The translations under genes and the position numbers were made by a program. A DNA stretch of 64,000 bases, from contig QBLS01000011.1 of the NCBI GenBank assembly GCA_003249015.1, positions 62,001 to 126,000 on the forward strand, written 5' to 3'. A model generated the notes under the pieces. It did not search any database and was not told the DNA's origin. It worked only from the letters and a program-made list of their open reading frames with translations. Of this stretch, positions 8,424 through 17,800 are shown piece by piece (position 1 is the first letter of the stretch; the number at the start of each line of letters is the position of its first letter). The stretch comes from Pseudanabaena sp. (lineage in GTDB: Bacteria; Cyanobacteriota; Cyanobacteriia; Pseudanabaenales; Pseudanabaenaceae).

Positions 8424-9374
8424 CTAACACTTGCGTAAATCATATAAAAACTCAGGCTCTTTAAGTCCTAGAATAATTAATTCTTTGATATTATCTTGCA
8501 GAAACTTAATCACAGTAACTCTATCTTTCAGTATTTGATGATCTCCCTCAAAGTTCGCTGGTGTACCATGCGCTACAGCACTCCGATAACTGTATAACTT
8601 TTTCCATATTTTGTCTTCTCCAGCATCCATGAAATACCCTTTTGGTAACACTTCCCTAGAAAACCGTTTACGAAGTAGCATGATTTTATTTGTAATTTGA
8701 TGGTTAATCGAGTCTAGTGATTCTGAGAGTCGAGGTGCATGAGTAATTAGGGACTCAATAATTGCGAATAGTCCTACAATCACTAGATCAGAACCATTAG
8801 GGATATCACTAAGAGAAGAAAAATTCTGAACAGCTATTCTCACAAAATTGAATTGGTCTGGTAGGTTTTGGTACATTTTATGAAGTTCTCCAATAGATGC
8901 AATTTGTGCTGTGGTAATAATCTCAGGTTTACCAAAAGCTTGATCCCAATTGCTGTAGCGCAAAGCCGCATATGGGGATATTAAAATATGTGCCATTTTT
9001 TTACCTTTTTCAGAGTAAAAAAGTTGCAATCCAATTTCAAAATTAATTGGCATAAGGCGTGATAATGATTGAAGTTCATGAATTTTTTCATTTTGCCCTT
9101 CAAATGCGATCACCCAATATTTCCATCGTTCTTTTGGTAAAGGAGCATGAGAATATGATGTATGTCCAATTGAGTTGATTGTTTCTACTACTTCTGCATC
9201 ATATGGAACCCATGTAGTTCTCCCATACGGTAAAGACTCTTTTACAATTTTTTTGATTTGTTCTACTTCAGAATCTGTTGCAGATCGGAATATATAATTG
9301 GGCAAAATTTCAACTGGTAAATCGCCCACAACCTGTAAATGAGAAATAATGAATGCAATATTACTTTGTATCAT
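8424..9374 (-). CDS. HEPN-domain protein (ApeA-like HEPN), function unknown
   Basis: 316 residues, no membrane segments. The C-terminal third is helical and carries YRSAVAHG with Arg264 and His269, an R-x4-H motif as in HEPN ribonuclease domains; the preceding FAIIESLITHAPRLSESL fits the first HEPN helices. The N-terminal 190 residues match nothing I recognise. HEPN proteins are often RNA-cleaving effectors in toxin-antitoxin or phage defence, so a conflict role is plausible but inferred. Two small genes lie upstream on the same strand (9421-9893). The gene is relatively AT-rich. Confidence 0.65.
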   Translation of the reverse strand: MIQSNIAFIISHLQVVGDLPVEILPNYIFRSATDSEVEQIKKIVKESLPYGRTTWVPYDAEVVETINSIGHTSYSHAPLPKERWKYWVIAFEGQNEKIHELQSLSRLMPINFEIGLQLFYSEKGKKMAHILISPYAALRYSNWDQAFGKPEIITTAQIASIGELHKMYQNLPDQFNFVRIAVQNFSSLSDIPNGSDLVIVGLFAIIESLITHAPRLSESLDSINHQITNKIMLLRKRFSREVLPKGYFMDAGEDKIWKKLYSYRSAVAHGTPANFEGDHQILKDRVTVIKFLQDNIKELIILGLKEPEFLYDLRKC

Positions 9375-9420
9375 TTTTCTGGCTTCCTAATTTTTACCCA
9401 GTAACAAAAATTCAGCTAAA

Positions 9421-9663
9421 TTAAAGATTAACATTTTGGGCAGCCAGCATTGCATTCATATGTGTAAAAATCTGATCTAGTTCCCCAATGGTTTCTAACT
9501 CAGGAATCTCTTCAATAGAAAGCTGTTCTACTTTTCTTTTCTCTAGAAGCAACTCCATCCGATCCTGTAAGCGATCGCTAAACTTAAAAAGATTGAGATT
9601 GCCAAATTTCTCAACACAAATCTCATGAATTAGTAATGACGGTTTGACAAGTGTTGTAGTCAT
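9421..9663 (-). CDS. small conserved-looking hypothetical protein
   Basis: 80 residues, acidic C-terminal half with DRLQDRMELLLEKRK and LSIEEIPELETIGELDQIFTHMNAML, both predicted helical. No named domain recognised. It lies 17 nt downstream of the DUF1902 gene on the same strand and 47 nt upstream of the HEPN gene, so the three may form one transcript. The composition resembles small cyanobacterial accessory proteins found beside toxin genes; function unknown. Confidence 0.55.
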   Translation of the reverse strand: MTTTLVKPSLLIHEICVEKFGNLNLFKFSDRLQDRMELLLEKRKVEQLSIEEIPELETIGELDQIFTHMNAMLAAQNVNL

Positions 9664-9680
9664 AAATTTACTCTGATCGA

Positions 9681-9893
9681 CTAAATTATTAATTCAAACG
9701 CGATATTTTTGTTGTTCTCAATAGCCATGTGATGATTAGCGGCAAGTAATTCGGGAATTATCTGCTTGAGTTTATTAGTCAGGTGATCGAGGTTATCAGC
9801 TTCCGTCACCAAGCCGAGAATATCTGAACTCTCAGCAACCCAGACCTGAGCCTCTTGATCCCAAAACGCCTCAATTTTGTAATGACTAATCAT
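9681..9893 (-). CDS. DUF1902 domain protein (HicB-like fold)
   Basis: 70 residues from ATG 9893; an upstream in-frame start would add MLC. The sequence AFWDQEAQVWVAESSDILGLVTEA followed by LTNKLKQIIPELL is the DUF1902 pattern, related to the partly RNase-H-like fold of HicB antitoxins. No HicA-type partner is visible. The neighbour downstream is the 80-residue protein at 9421-9663, a possible partner by position only. Confidence 0.7.
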   Translation of the reverse strand: MISHYKIEAFWDQEAQVWVAESSDILGLVTEADNLDHLTNKLKQIIPELLAANHHMAIENNKNIAFELII

Positions 9894-10019
9894 GCACAAC
9901 AACCGATTAACTTAGTTTTTATTATAGCTATTGATGAAGACGCGATCGCCATACTCATAAACCTGTTATCAAGCGATTTTATCCACAGCAATTGCCGATT
10001 ACAACTAAAGAACTAAAGG

Positions 10020-11483
10020 TTAGGCTGCTTGCCGATAGAGCTCGCGGGCATAGTCTGTCCATGTGCCTTGCCCCCAATAGCGGAAGCAGCTTGTCTGGAC
10101 TAGCAGGTTGTATAGCAAAGCTTGGCGATAGTCCGATCGCTTAGTTACTTCGGGATCAGCCGCTACTAATGGATCGTACTTTTCATGGAACTTGGCACTA
10201 AGTTGGTTCATCGGTTCTAATACATTTTCATAGCCATTTACCCAACTCATACTATTTGTCCACGAAGCTCCATCCATATGAAATTGATGATCCTCTGCTT
10301 TTAATTCTGCGATCGCCTGTTCTACAGTTTGCGTACTAATATTTTGACCGCACTTATGCCAAACCTTATGTTGCTGGACAGCTTGTACTTCAGGGTAGTC
10401 AGAGGGATTGACTCCTGCTGCTTCAATCATTTCTAGATATTCAGTACCATTTAAACCAACTACGCCCGCAGTTTCTCTGCCATTGTGTTTAAGCTGATTC
10501 CATACCAAGGGATAATCGCGAGGGAACTCATTCATCATCACGCCGCCATTCTCACCATCGGCAATCTGCGTAACTAGAGATGGAACTTCGATATTCCCAA
10601 TTAATTGCTTACCTAGTCCCTTTGCCTCATGGTATGGCTGCATTTGAGCAACTAATTTGGTATCAGATCCCTGAGTTTTAATCAAGCAAGTAATACTAAT
10701 TGATTCACCTTGAGAGTTTTTAGCGACGAGTTGATTAGGAATGTATTTCTGATCATGATTTAGGCTTGAGCCATCTAGAAGTTCCACTGAATGCTCTTGC
10801 ACCATTAGCCAACGATAACCACAGTCTCGGAGAGCTTTAATGTATTCATAGAGTGTATCAGGATGATTTGGGAGGTGCATTTCAGGTGGTGAAAATCCCT
10901 TAACTCGCTTGAGAGCTTCAATCCCAAAAATAGAAGCAAAATGACTCTGCCATGCTTGAATATGTAGCTTGATATCGGGTATGGGTGTCGATGGAATTAC
11001 GGCGTGACTCCACATTGTGCCTAACCATTCTACATAGGGCTGATATTGGCGATCGCAGGTAATTTTTTTGAGATTATCTAAAACATCATGGCGTTGCATT
11101 TGTTGCAAACCCCAAAGCAAATTGCCTGAATAGTCCAACATAATCCTAGGGTTGCAGCCCTGAGCAACCAGTTGAGGGATAAATTCACCCATGCGTCCGT
11201 AACACCAAGCAAATACGCCTGCATTGTGGTTGTCACCTTCGCCTTGATGCTCAAACATATGTTGTAAGTTACAGATTAATCCGCTGTTCGCCCCTGCTGG
11301 AATTGTCGGCTGGTGCATATGCAATGCACAGGCAAAGGCGGCGGTAATCTGTCCTAGTTGCAGATTATTCTGATTTAAAAATACTGGGGTACTTTCTAGC
11401 ACGGCACGATTGATTTCGGCTTCGTTGCCGCAAATTGCTGGTAAGTCAGAGGTGACAAGGCTCGATGGTGTGGTGGTAAGCAA
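10020..11483 (-). CDS. glycoside hydrolase family 57 protein
   Basis: 487 residues starting at TTG 11483; there is no good ATG near the conserved N-terminus. GH57 features: HMHQP near residue 55, MFEHQGEGDNHNAG, MLDYSGNLLWGL, SHAVIPSTP and GFSPPEMHLPNHPDTLYEYI, where Glu in PPEMHLP is the likely catalytic nucleophile region. Members act on alpha-glucans (amylase, 4-alpha-glucanotransferase or branching activity); substrate cannot be assigned from sequence alone. Single-gene unit, upstream region holding a dispersed repeat and a strong hairpin. Confidence 0.85.
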   Translation of the reverse strand: MLTTTPSSLVTSDLPAICGNEAEINRAVLESTPVFLNQNNLQLGQITAAFACALHMHQPTIPAGANSGLICNLQHMFEHQGEGDNHNAGVFAWCYGRMGEFIPQLVAQGCNPRIMLDYSGNLLWGLQQMQRHDVLDNLKKITCDRQYQPYVEWLGTMWSHAVIPSTPIPDIKLHIQAWQSHFASIFGIEALKRVKGFSPPEMHLPNHPDTLYEYIKALRDCGYRWLMVQEHSVELLDGSSLNHDQKYIPNQLVAKNSQGESISITCLIKTQGSDTKLVAQMQPYHEAKGLGKQLIGNIEVPSLVTQIADGENGGVMMNEFPRDYPLVWNQLKHNGRETAGVVGLNGTEYLEMIEAAGVNPSDYPEVQAVQQHKVWHKCGQNISTQTVEQAIAELKAEDHQFHMDGASWTNSMSWVNGYENVLEPMNQLSAKFHEKYDPLVAADPEVTKRSDYRQALLYNLLVQTSCFRYWGQGTWTDYARELYRQAA

Positions 11484-11530
11484 AACTTGTAAAACCTCAA
11501 AAATTGTTTTTTATTAAAACCTAAAGTAAT

Positions 11531-11605
11531 AGGGCTTCGACACTTCGACAAGCTCAGTGCATCGCCAATGTATAAGGCTGGCTGAGCGAAGTCGAAGCCT
11601 TTCCC
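11531..11605. repeat. dispersed hairpin repeat, copy C
   Basis: Starts AGGGCTTCGACACTTCGACA and ends GCGAAGTCGAAGCCT. It shares the outer stem with copies A (1501-1610) and B (34846-34931). It carries the extra 24-nt module of copy A in the opposite arm and orientation (CACTTCGACAAGCTCAGTGCATCG type, one mismatch). Confidence 0.8.
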
Positions 11606-11640
11606 AACTCACTCAGGATTGCTACAACTCACGATACCAA

Positions 11641-11689
11641 TAAAAAGTAATGAAGTGCGGTTCTATGAGCCGCACTTCATTACTTTTTA
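11641..11689. terminator. strong hairpin after the small heat-shock gene
   Basis: Inverted repeat with 23-nt arms and loop TAT: the left arm has AAAAAGTAATGAAGTGCGG and the right arm is its complement. A single G-T type mismatch lies near the tip. The A/T-rich outer arm gives a T-run on either strand, so it could be a bidirectional terminator. It sits 27 nt past the hsp20 stop. Confidence 0.75.
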
Positions 11690-11715
11690 CACTTACACCA
11701 GTTTGTGGGGCTTAT

Positions 11716-12165
11716 TTAGGAAGCAGGTAGCTCACTGTTAACACTGACCTTAAAAGCTTTGACTTCGTTAGCTTTGGGTAGGGTCAAAGTCAGAATGCCA
11801 TTGTTATAGTCAGCTTTGACTTGCTCATTTTCGATCGCTACAGGTAGAGCAAACACACGGCGGAACTTGCCATAGCTGATTTCACTCCAGTAGTAACCTT
11901 TACCAGATTCTTCTTTGCGTTGGAAGTGACGCTCACCAGAGACTGATAAGGAGTCCTTGGTTACTTGGATATCAAGATCCTTTGCTTCTACATCGGGCAA
12001 GGAGAGTCTGAGGGTTAGGTAGTCGCCATCATCGCGTAGCTCACTAGCAGGAACCCAACTACCTTTATTTGATTCTTGATCGACAGTTGCAAAATCACTA
12101 AATAAGCGATCGAACTGACGACGAACTTCTTCTATTTCTTGCAAAGGCTGCCAACGTACTAACAT
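11716..12165 (-). CDS. small heat-shock protein, Hsp20/alpha-crystallin family
   Basis: 149 residues from ATG 12165. An in-frame GTG three codons upstream lies inside the AAGGTGAT ribosome-binding site and is unlikely. The alpha-crystallin domain spans about 40-140 (DYLTLRLSLPDVEAKDLDIQV, SVSGERHF, GKFRRVFALP, NGILTLTLPKA). The class A bacterial N-terminus LVRWQPLQEIEEVRRQFDRLF is present. The protein holds unfolding proteins and, in cyanobacteria, supports thylakoids under heat. Upstream DNA carries the DUF433 pseudogene. Confidence 0.93.
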   Translation of the reverse strand: MLVRWQPLQEIEEVRRQFDRLFSDFATVDQESNKGSWVPASELRDDGDYLTLRLSLPDVEAKDLDIQVTKDSLSVSGERHFQRKEESGKGYYWSEISYGKFRRVFALPVAIENEQVKADYNNGILTLTLPKANEVKAFKVSVNSELPAS

Positions 12166-12336
12166 ATCTATCACCTTGTACTAATTCAAAACAACTGTAA
12201 GAGTTAACAATATGAACTTGAAGAAGTAAATTGAGATTGATATTTGGTTACTTCCCTTTCGTTCACAACGATATTATGGGATATCTTTAAACTGGAGTGG
12301 AGATGGAAAACCGCACTAGCAAAGGTGCGGTTCACC

Positions 12337-12594
12337 CTACATTCCATTTCTCTGTACTTGCTCCCATTCTTCTTTGATTTCTTGGTCAATTTTTTTTGAT
12401 GATCGAAGTAATAACCTATTGCGGCGTGGGCTTCTGCGGGTGTTAGGTAAAGTGTTGACAACACATTTCATCAACTGACCAACCATAAGCGAGGTAATCC
12501 ATGACGATCTGCGCTACTCGAATGCGCGGTAAGCGTTGGAGTCTTGCGGGTTGGTTGTCGCTTTTTTCGATATGTGGATAACTTAGAACTAACA
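12337..12594 (-). pseudogene. DUF433 antitoxin-like gene with two compensating frameshifts
   Basis: ATG 12594 opens MLVLSYPHIEKSDNQPARLQ, then RLPRIRVAQIVMDYLAYGWSVDEMCCQ, typical of DUF433. Near 12465 the reading must shift to give LTPAEAHAAIGYYFDHQ. At an A8 tract (about 12394-12401) it must shift back, ending KIDQEIKEEWEQVQRNGM and TAG (12337). The first and last segments share one frame, so the changes are a matched pair. The middle frame is bridged by nothing translatable (TAA follows the first segment). No DUF5615-type toxin partner remains. Compare the intact pair at 53171-53713. Confidence 0.75.
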
Positions 12595-12848
12595 TAATAT
12601 TTTGCTTTTTTCTGGCTAAGTTGTCATGTTTTTACAGTATAGTCTTTACTTATATTGATAAGTTTTACTTAAATGATGGGTTAATCATAGTTTTTCTATC
12701 TCAAATCAATAAAAACTTTAATGAGATATTTCCAAATAGAATGAGTACAAATTAGTGAATGATAGACATTAGCTTAGTAAGATTTAGTAGACAACACTTA
12801 ACTTTGCTAGCATACTTTTATATAAAAAATTTTTAGAGAGCCCCCCGC

Positions 12849-14033
12849 ATGAAACTAGATTTAATGTATTACTGTCAAAATGATGGTTTACCTGACAAGT
12901 GGCTTTTAGAAGGATGTCAGTTAGGTAATATCAACTTAATTGTTGGTAAAAATGCATCAGGCAAAACCAAAATTCTTAGAGCTATTAACCTTATAGCAGG
13001 AATATTATCAGGTGAAGCAGATCTTAAACCGAGCCGAGGTTCAAGAAATTGGAAGCTTTTCTTTGACACTCATGACGAAGAAAACAAAAAAGTGTATGTA
13101 TTAAAAATCGAGTCTGGGAAAGTAGTTGAAGAGAGTTTTACTGTTGGAGCAAAGCAATACCTAGATCGACAAACATCTGGTATAGGTAAAGTTTGGGCGG
13201 AGCAATTAAAGCAGGATATAGATTTTCAAACTCCAGTTGATGAAGTAGCCGCTCTAAAAAGAAGGGACTCTATTCAACATCCTTTTTTTGAGGAAATCTA
13301 TAATTGGGCTAGTTCTTTAAGATATTATCAATTTGGAACAGATTTAGGTAGATCTAGCTTGATCGTTATGAGAACCCAAAAACTTGATGCTATCAGAGAA
13401 AGTATAAACTTTAAAGATACAGATCAAGTAATTGGTATTTTCAAGTTAGGAGAAGAATTGGGAGATAGTTTTATTGAAAATATAAAGTTGGATATGAAGC
13501 TCGTAGGTTACACAATATCTGATATTGGAACTAAGATCCCTTCATTTATACTTAACGAAAGTGAGGAAGTTTGGTCAGAAGGAGAAGCTCAATGTTTATA
13601 TGTTCAGGAAGTTGATCTGACAGAAAAAACTGAACAGGGATCTATGTCACAAGGAATGTTCAGAGCATTATCTCTGATAATTCAAATTAACTATTCACTC
13701 CTTGCTGAAAAACCTAGCTGTATATTAATTGATGACATTGGTGAAGGGCTGGATTTTGAGAGAGCTTCAGCTATGATTAAAGTGCTGATTAGTAAAGCAA
13801 AATCTGGTTTAGTGCAACTAATAATGACCACCAATGATCGTTTTATTATGAATGGCGTTCCTCTTGAGTACTGGTCAGTAATTGAGCGCAAATCTGGCTT
13901 AGCAAAACTCCATAACACTTATAATTCAAAGCAAATTTTTGACGAATTCAAATTTACGGGATTAAATAATTTTGATTTTTTCTCTTCTCAGTTTTATCTT
14001 GAGGGTTTTGGCGAAGAGGAGATAGAAAATTAG
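12849..14033 (+). CDS. AAA/ABC-type ATPase of a two-gene putative defence system
   Basis: 394 residues, AAA_15/AAA_21 (OLD-like) type. Walker A GKNASGKT at 33-40; ABC-like signature SQGMFRALSL; Walker B CILIDDIGEGLD with Asp295/Asp296; switch-like MTTND. No HNH or TOPRIM domain of its own. Its stop overlaps the GTG of the TOPRIM-like gene by one base (TAGTG), so the two are translationally coupled. The arrangement resembles RloA/RloB, AbiLi/AbiLii and PARIS (AriA/AriB). Both genes are clearly AT-richer than neighbours, consistent with transfer. Which named system, if any, cannot be decided from sequence alone. Confidence 0.8.
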   Translation: MKLDLMYYCQNDGLPDKWLLEGCQLGNINLIVGKNASGKTKILRAINLIAGILSGEADLKPSRGSRNWKLFFDTHDEENKKVYVLKIESGKVVEESFTVGAKQYLDRQTSGIGKVWAEQLKQDIDFQTPVDEVAALKRRDSIQHPFFEEIYNWASSLRYYQFGTDLGRSSLIVMRTQKLDAIRESINFKDTDQVIGIFKLGEELGDSFIENIKLDMKLVGYTISDIGTKIPSFILNESEEVWSEGEAQCLYVQEVDLTEKTEQGSMSQGMFRALSLIIQINYSLLAEKPSCILIDDIGEGLDFERASAMIKVLISKAKSGLVQLIMTTNDRFIMNGVPLEYWSVIERKSGLAKLHNTYNSKQIFDEFKFTGLNNFDFFSSQFYLEGFGEEEIEN

Positions 14034-14734
14034 TGAAAAGGCTTGCGATTTTTGTAGAGGGGCAAACAGAGAAAATTTTTGTTAGAAAATTACTTGAAGA
14101 GATTGCTGGTAAAAATAACATTGCTATTGCTGAACAGGCTATGCAAGGCAAAAAGAATAGTAGATTCACAGTATTAACCATAAGCGATCCTCTTACTGCT
14201 CAAACCAAATATTACGTTCTAATATGTAACTCTGGCAGTGATAATAGCGTTGTTTCTGATATCTGTGACCAGTATGCTAGCTTGGTTAGCTCTGGTTACA
14301 GTAAAATAATTGGCTTAAGAGACGTTTATCCCATTCCAATTGCAGACAAGGGTATTTTAGAGCGAAGTTTACGCATAGTACTACCTAGAGGAAGTGTTAC
14401 TTCACATATAGTGCTTGCTGTAATGGAAGTAGAAGCATGGTTCTTAGCAGAGTGGAAACACTTTATGAAGATTGACATAAACCTTACCCCATCATTAATT
14501 CAGTCAAGTTTAGGGTTTAATCCTGAAGTAGATAATATGGAGTATAGAAATCATCCTGCCGAAGATTTACATCAAGCCTATCAGCTCGTGGGTAAATCTT
14601 ATAGAAAGAGAGAGAATCAGGTAAACAGAGTCGTTTCAAATTTAGATTATGAGTTTTTATACCTACAGCTTGCTGGCATCGTTCCAAGTCTTGGGAAATT
14701 TATTAGTTATATTGATGATTTTATGATGCTTTAA
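14033..14734 (+). CDS. TOPRIM-like nuclease partner (DUF4276/RloB-like)
   Basis: 233 residues from GTG 14033. The N-terminus LAIFVEGQTEKIFVRKLLEEI has the conserved Glu9 of TOPRIM-like folds, followed by a strand with IIGLRDVYP and the MEVEAWFLAEW block typical of DUF4276/RloB-like proteins. In related systems the ATPase senses the phage and the TOPRIM protein cuts DNA or tRNA (known for PARIS and related systems). The substrate here is unknown. It converges with a 39-codon ORF and the large kinase. Confidence 0.72.
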   Translation: MKRLAIFVEGQTEKIFVRKLLEEIAGKNNIAIAEQAMQGKKNSRFTVLTISDPLTAQTKYYVLICNSGSDNSVVSDICDQYASLVSSGYSKIIGLRDVYPIPIADKGILERSLRIVLPRGSVTSHIVLAVMEVEAWFLAEWKHFMKIDINLTPSLIQSSLGFNPEVDNMEYRNHPAEDLHQAYQLVGKSYRKRENQVNRVVSNLDYEFLYLQLAGIVPSLGKFISYIDDFMML

Positions 14735-14854
14735 TTATGATCGTATTTTCTCAATCTTCCTCCAAGCAGCCTCATTGTCAGCTTTTGCCTTTGCCGTAGT
14801 TTTGATTAACTGATCGCCTCTCATTTCCGTCATAAAGCAGACAATATTTTTCAT
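14735..14854 (-). CDS. possible 39-residue ORF, doubtful
   Basis: ATG 14854 to TAA 14735 encodes MKNIVCFMTEMRGDQLIKTT and an Ala/Lys-rich helix (AKAKADNEAAWRKIEKIRS). It starts 11 nt after the large kinase stop on the same strand and ends where the TOPRIM gene ends. The amphipathic tail looks protein-like, but no ribosome-binding site or family is evident. It could be the remnant of a longer gene. Confidence 0.25.
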   Translation of the reverse strand: MKNIVCFMTEMRGDQLIKTTAKAKADNEAAWRKIEKIRS

Positions 14855-14864
14855 TGACAGGAAA

Positions 14865-17800
14865 TTAAAATCTTTGGCGGAGGACTTCGGAAACCTTTAG
14901 AAACTCTAATTCTAGTTGTTGTAACACAATATCTATAGTTTTAAATTTACTGGGATGATCTGCGGTCTTACAGACTTGGCTAAGTTCTTTGCAAATGGAG
15001 GTGAGGCGACTAGCTCCTAGAGTAGCACAACCACCTTTGAGAGAGTGATTCTCAAAACTTATTTTTGCTAAATCCCTTTGTTCACAAGCTGTCTTCATTC
15101 TTGCGATCGACTGACCAGATTCTAGAATATAAGACTCTACTACGTCTGAGAGAGCCTGCTTGCCAATACATTGTTCCAAGTGAATGAGAGTCTCTTCTTC
15201 AACTACGACAAGTCCCAACGTAGCAAAATTAGTCTGAAAATACACTCCAGAGAGAGTGATTGATCGATCTATATTGACTGTCGAATCCAAGGCATACTGA
15301 GGATCTTGAATGGTTTCTATCGTTGCTGGTTTTGAGTTGTCAGTGGATCTAGGACTTAACTTCTGCGATAGTTTTTTGATAGTGCTAGCTAGCTCTTCAA
15401 ACTTCAGAGGTTTGGTCAGATAGTCATCCATTCCCGAATCAAGCGCGGCTTCGCGTGATTCTCTGAAGGCATTGGCTGAAAGTCCAATAATCCAAGGATT
15501 GCGATCTGGGATTTGGCGGATCGACTGACAAGCTGCTAATCCGTCCATTACAGGCATTTGGATATCCATAAATATGAGATCATAGGCTTGCCGATGTAAG
15601 GCATTAATCGCTTCTAGTCCATTGCCCACGGCTTCGCCCTGATATCCTAACTTTTCCAACATCATTAGTAGAATTTGTTGATTGATGGAGTTGTCTTCTA
15701 CTACCAAAATTTGAAATGGATAACGAGTTGCGTATTCTGAATCAACATTAACCTCATCATCTTGATGAGTAGACTCAATATCAGTTGTCTCTGCAAATGT
15801 ATTGAGTAAAGCTCGATAGAGCTTAGACGCTGTGATTGGTTTGGTTTGGTAGCCAGATATGCAGCGGGACTTGGAAACCTCAGCATTAGCTATGGATGTA
15901 AGTAAAATGATTGGTAAGCCTGCAAAAACGTCACAAATGTTGGTGGCAAAGACTAACCCATCAATCTCTTGTAAATCGCGATCGACTATTAAAACGTCAA
16001 AACTATGATTTTCGAGGATTTGTAAAGCTTCTATTTCTGAAGAAGTGGTATGGACTGACATCTGCCAAACGGAGCCATATATGCGGGCAAGCTGCTGTAG
16101 AGTTTTACTTACACTGATTAGTAACATCCTCTTACCGATTAGTTCTGGCGCGATCGCTTCAGGCTCTGTGCTAATCGCCTGAGCACAAAAGAAAAAGTTA
16201 AAGGTTGTTCCTTGATTGATGACGCTTTTTACTTCCATCTCGCCGCCCATCAGCCTGCATAGCTGCTTGCTAATGGCGAGTCCTAGCCCAGTACCACCAT
16301 ACTGGCGCGTAATCGAACTATCGGCTTGGCTAAAGGGTTTGAACAAGCGTGACAGTGCATCTTCTGCGATCCCAACTCCTGTATCGATTACAGAAAAATC
16401 AAATCGATAGGTATTGGTACTAGCATCAAACAGACTAGATTTGACTGTGACTAAGATTTCGCCATTTTCTGTAAATTTGATGGCATTACCAATTAGGTTG
16501 ACCAAAATTTGTCGCAGACAGGTAGAATCACCAAGAATCTGTTTGGGGACATCGGGGCTAATTAGCGATTCTATCTCTAGGGATTTTTCTACAGCATGAG
16601 AAGCTAATAGATCGAGGATGTCTTCGATAAATTCATACAAATCAAAGGGATGTTCTTCTAGCTCGACATTGCCTGATTCAATTCGAGAAAAGTCAAGAAT
16701 TTTATTAATTACAGAAAGTAAAACTTCTCCACCCTGACGAATAGTTGACACAAATTGCTGCTGTTGCGGAGATAGATCGGTGTCAGCTAATAGCCCAGCC
16801 ATACCAATTACCGCGTTCATGGGGGTGCGAATCTCGTGACTCATTGTCGCTAGAAATTCACTTTTTGCCTTATTAGAGGCTTCGGCTACTTTAGCCGCCG
16901 CTAATTTCGCTTCATCTTGTTTCCTTTGAGTAACATCTTCGACATTGATCACAAACTGCAAAGGATTTTGGGCAACATCATAAATTAGGCTAACCCGACT
17001 AATTGCATCTACTACATAGCCACTTCTGTGAATGTATTGCTTTTCTAGTACTACAGTTGTGGCTTCACAAATTAACAGTTGTTGTAAACCGTCTAAGGTT
17101 TGCTCTACACAATCAGGATGGGTGATATCGACTGCTCTGAGTTGCAATAAATCTGCGGCAGTATATCCATAAATCTTACAAATTTCGCGGTTGACGGTCA
17201 GGAACTTCCCGCTTAAATCAAGAGTTGCCATGCCGACAGGGGCATTGTCAAAAGAAACTTTTAGTAGTTCTTCGCTTTGGCGCAGTTCTTCAGTGCGCTG
17301 TCGGACTTTTGCTTCTAGTTCATAATTGAGATACTGAAGGTTTTGATATAGCTCCGCTTGTTGAATGGCGATCGCCAATTGCACGGATAGCTGTTGCAAA
17401 AGCCTAAAATCGACATCTTCCCAATTACGAGTATTTGCACATTGATGTACTATTAATAGCCCCCACAAAGTTGACTCGCTGTTGTTATTAATCTGTACAT
17501 AAAAGTTAGGAGATTCTGGTAAGACAATAGGAACAACGAGGTTGGCTTTGACTTGAAATCTTTGGAGTAATTGAATATGGCAAGGGGTTAAGTTTGCCTT
17601 GAGGATGTCATTAGCCGCAAAGATTTTCCCTTCACGATATGCCCCGCCCAAATTATCGCGAAAGCAGGTATCAATAATATTGGCATTGAGGCTCTTGTCC
17701 CAAGGCTCATCGACTGCCTCCGCAACAATCGTGCCACTCATATTGGGATTAAATTTATAAATTACGGTGCGATCGGCTTGCAAAAAATGTTTGACATCCT

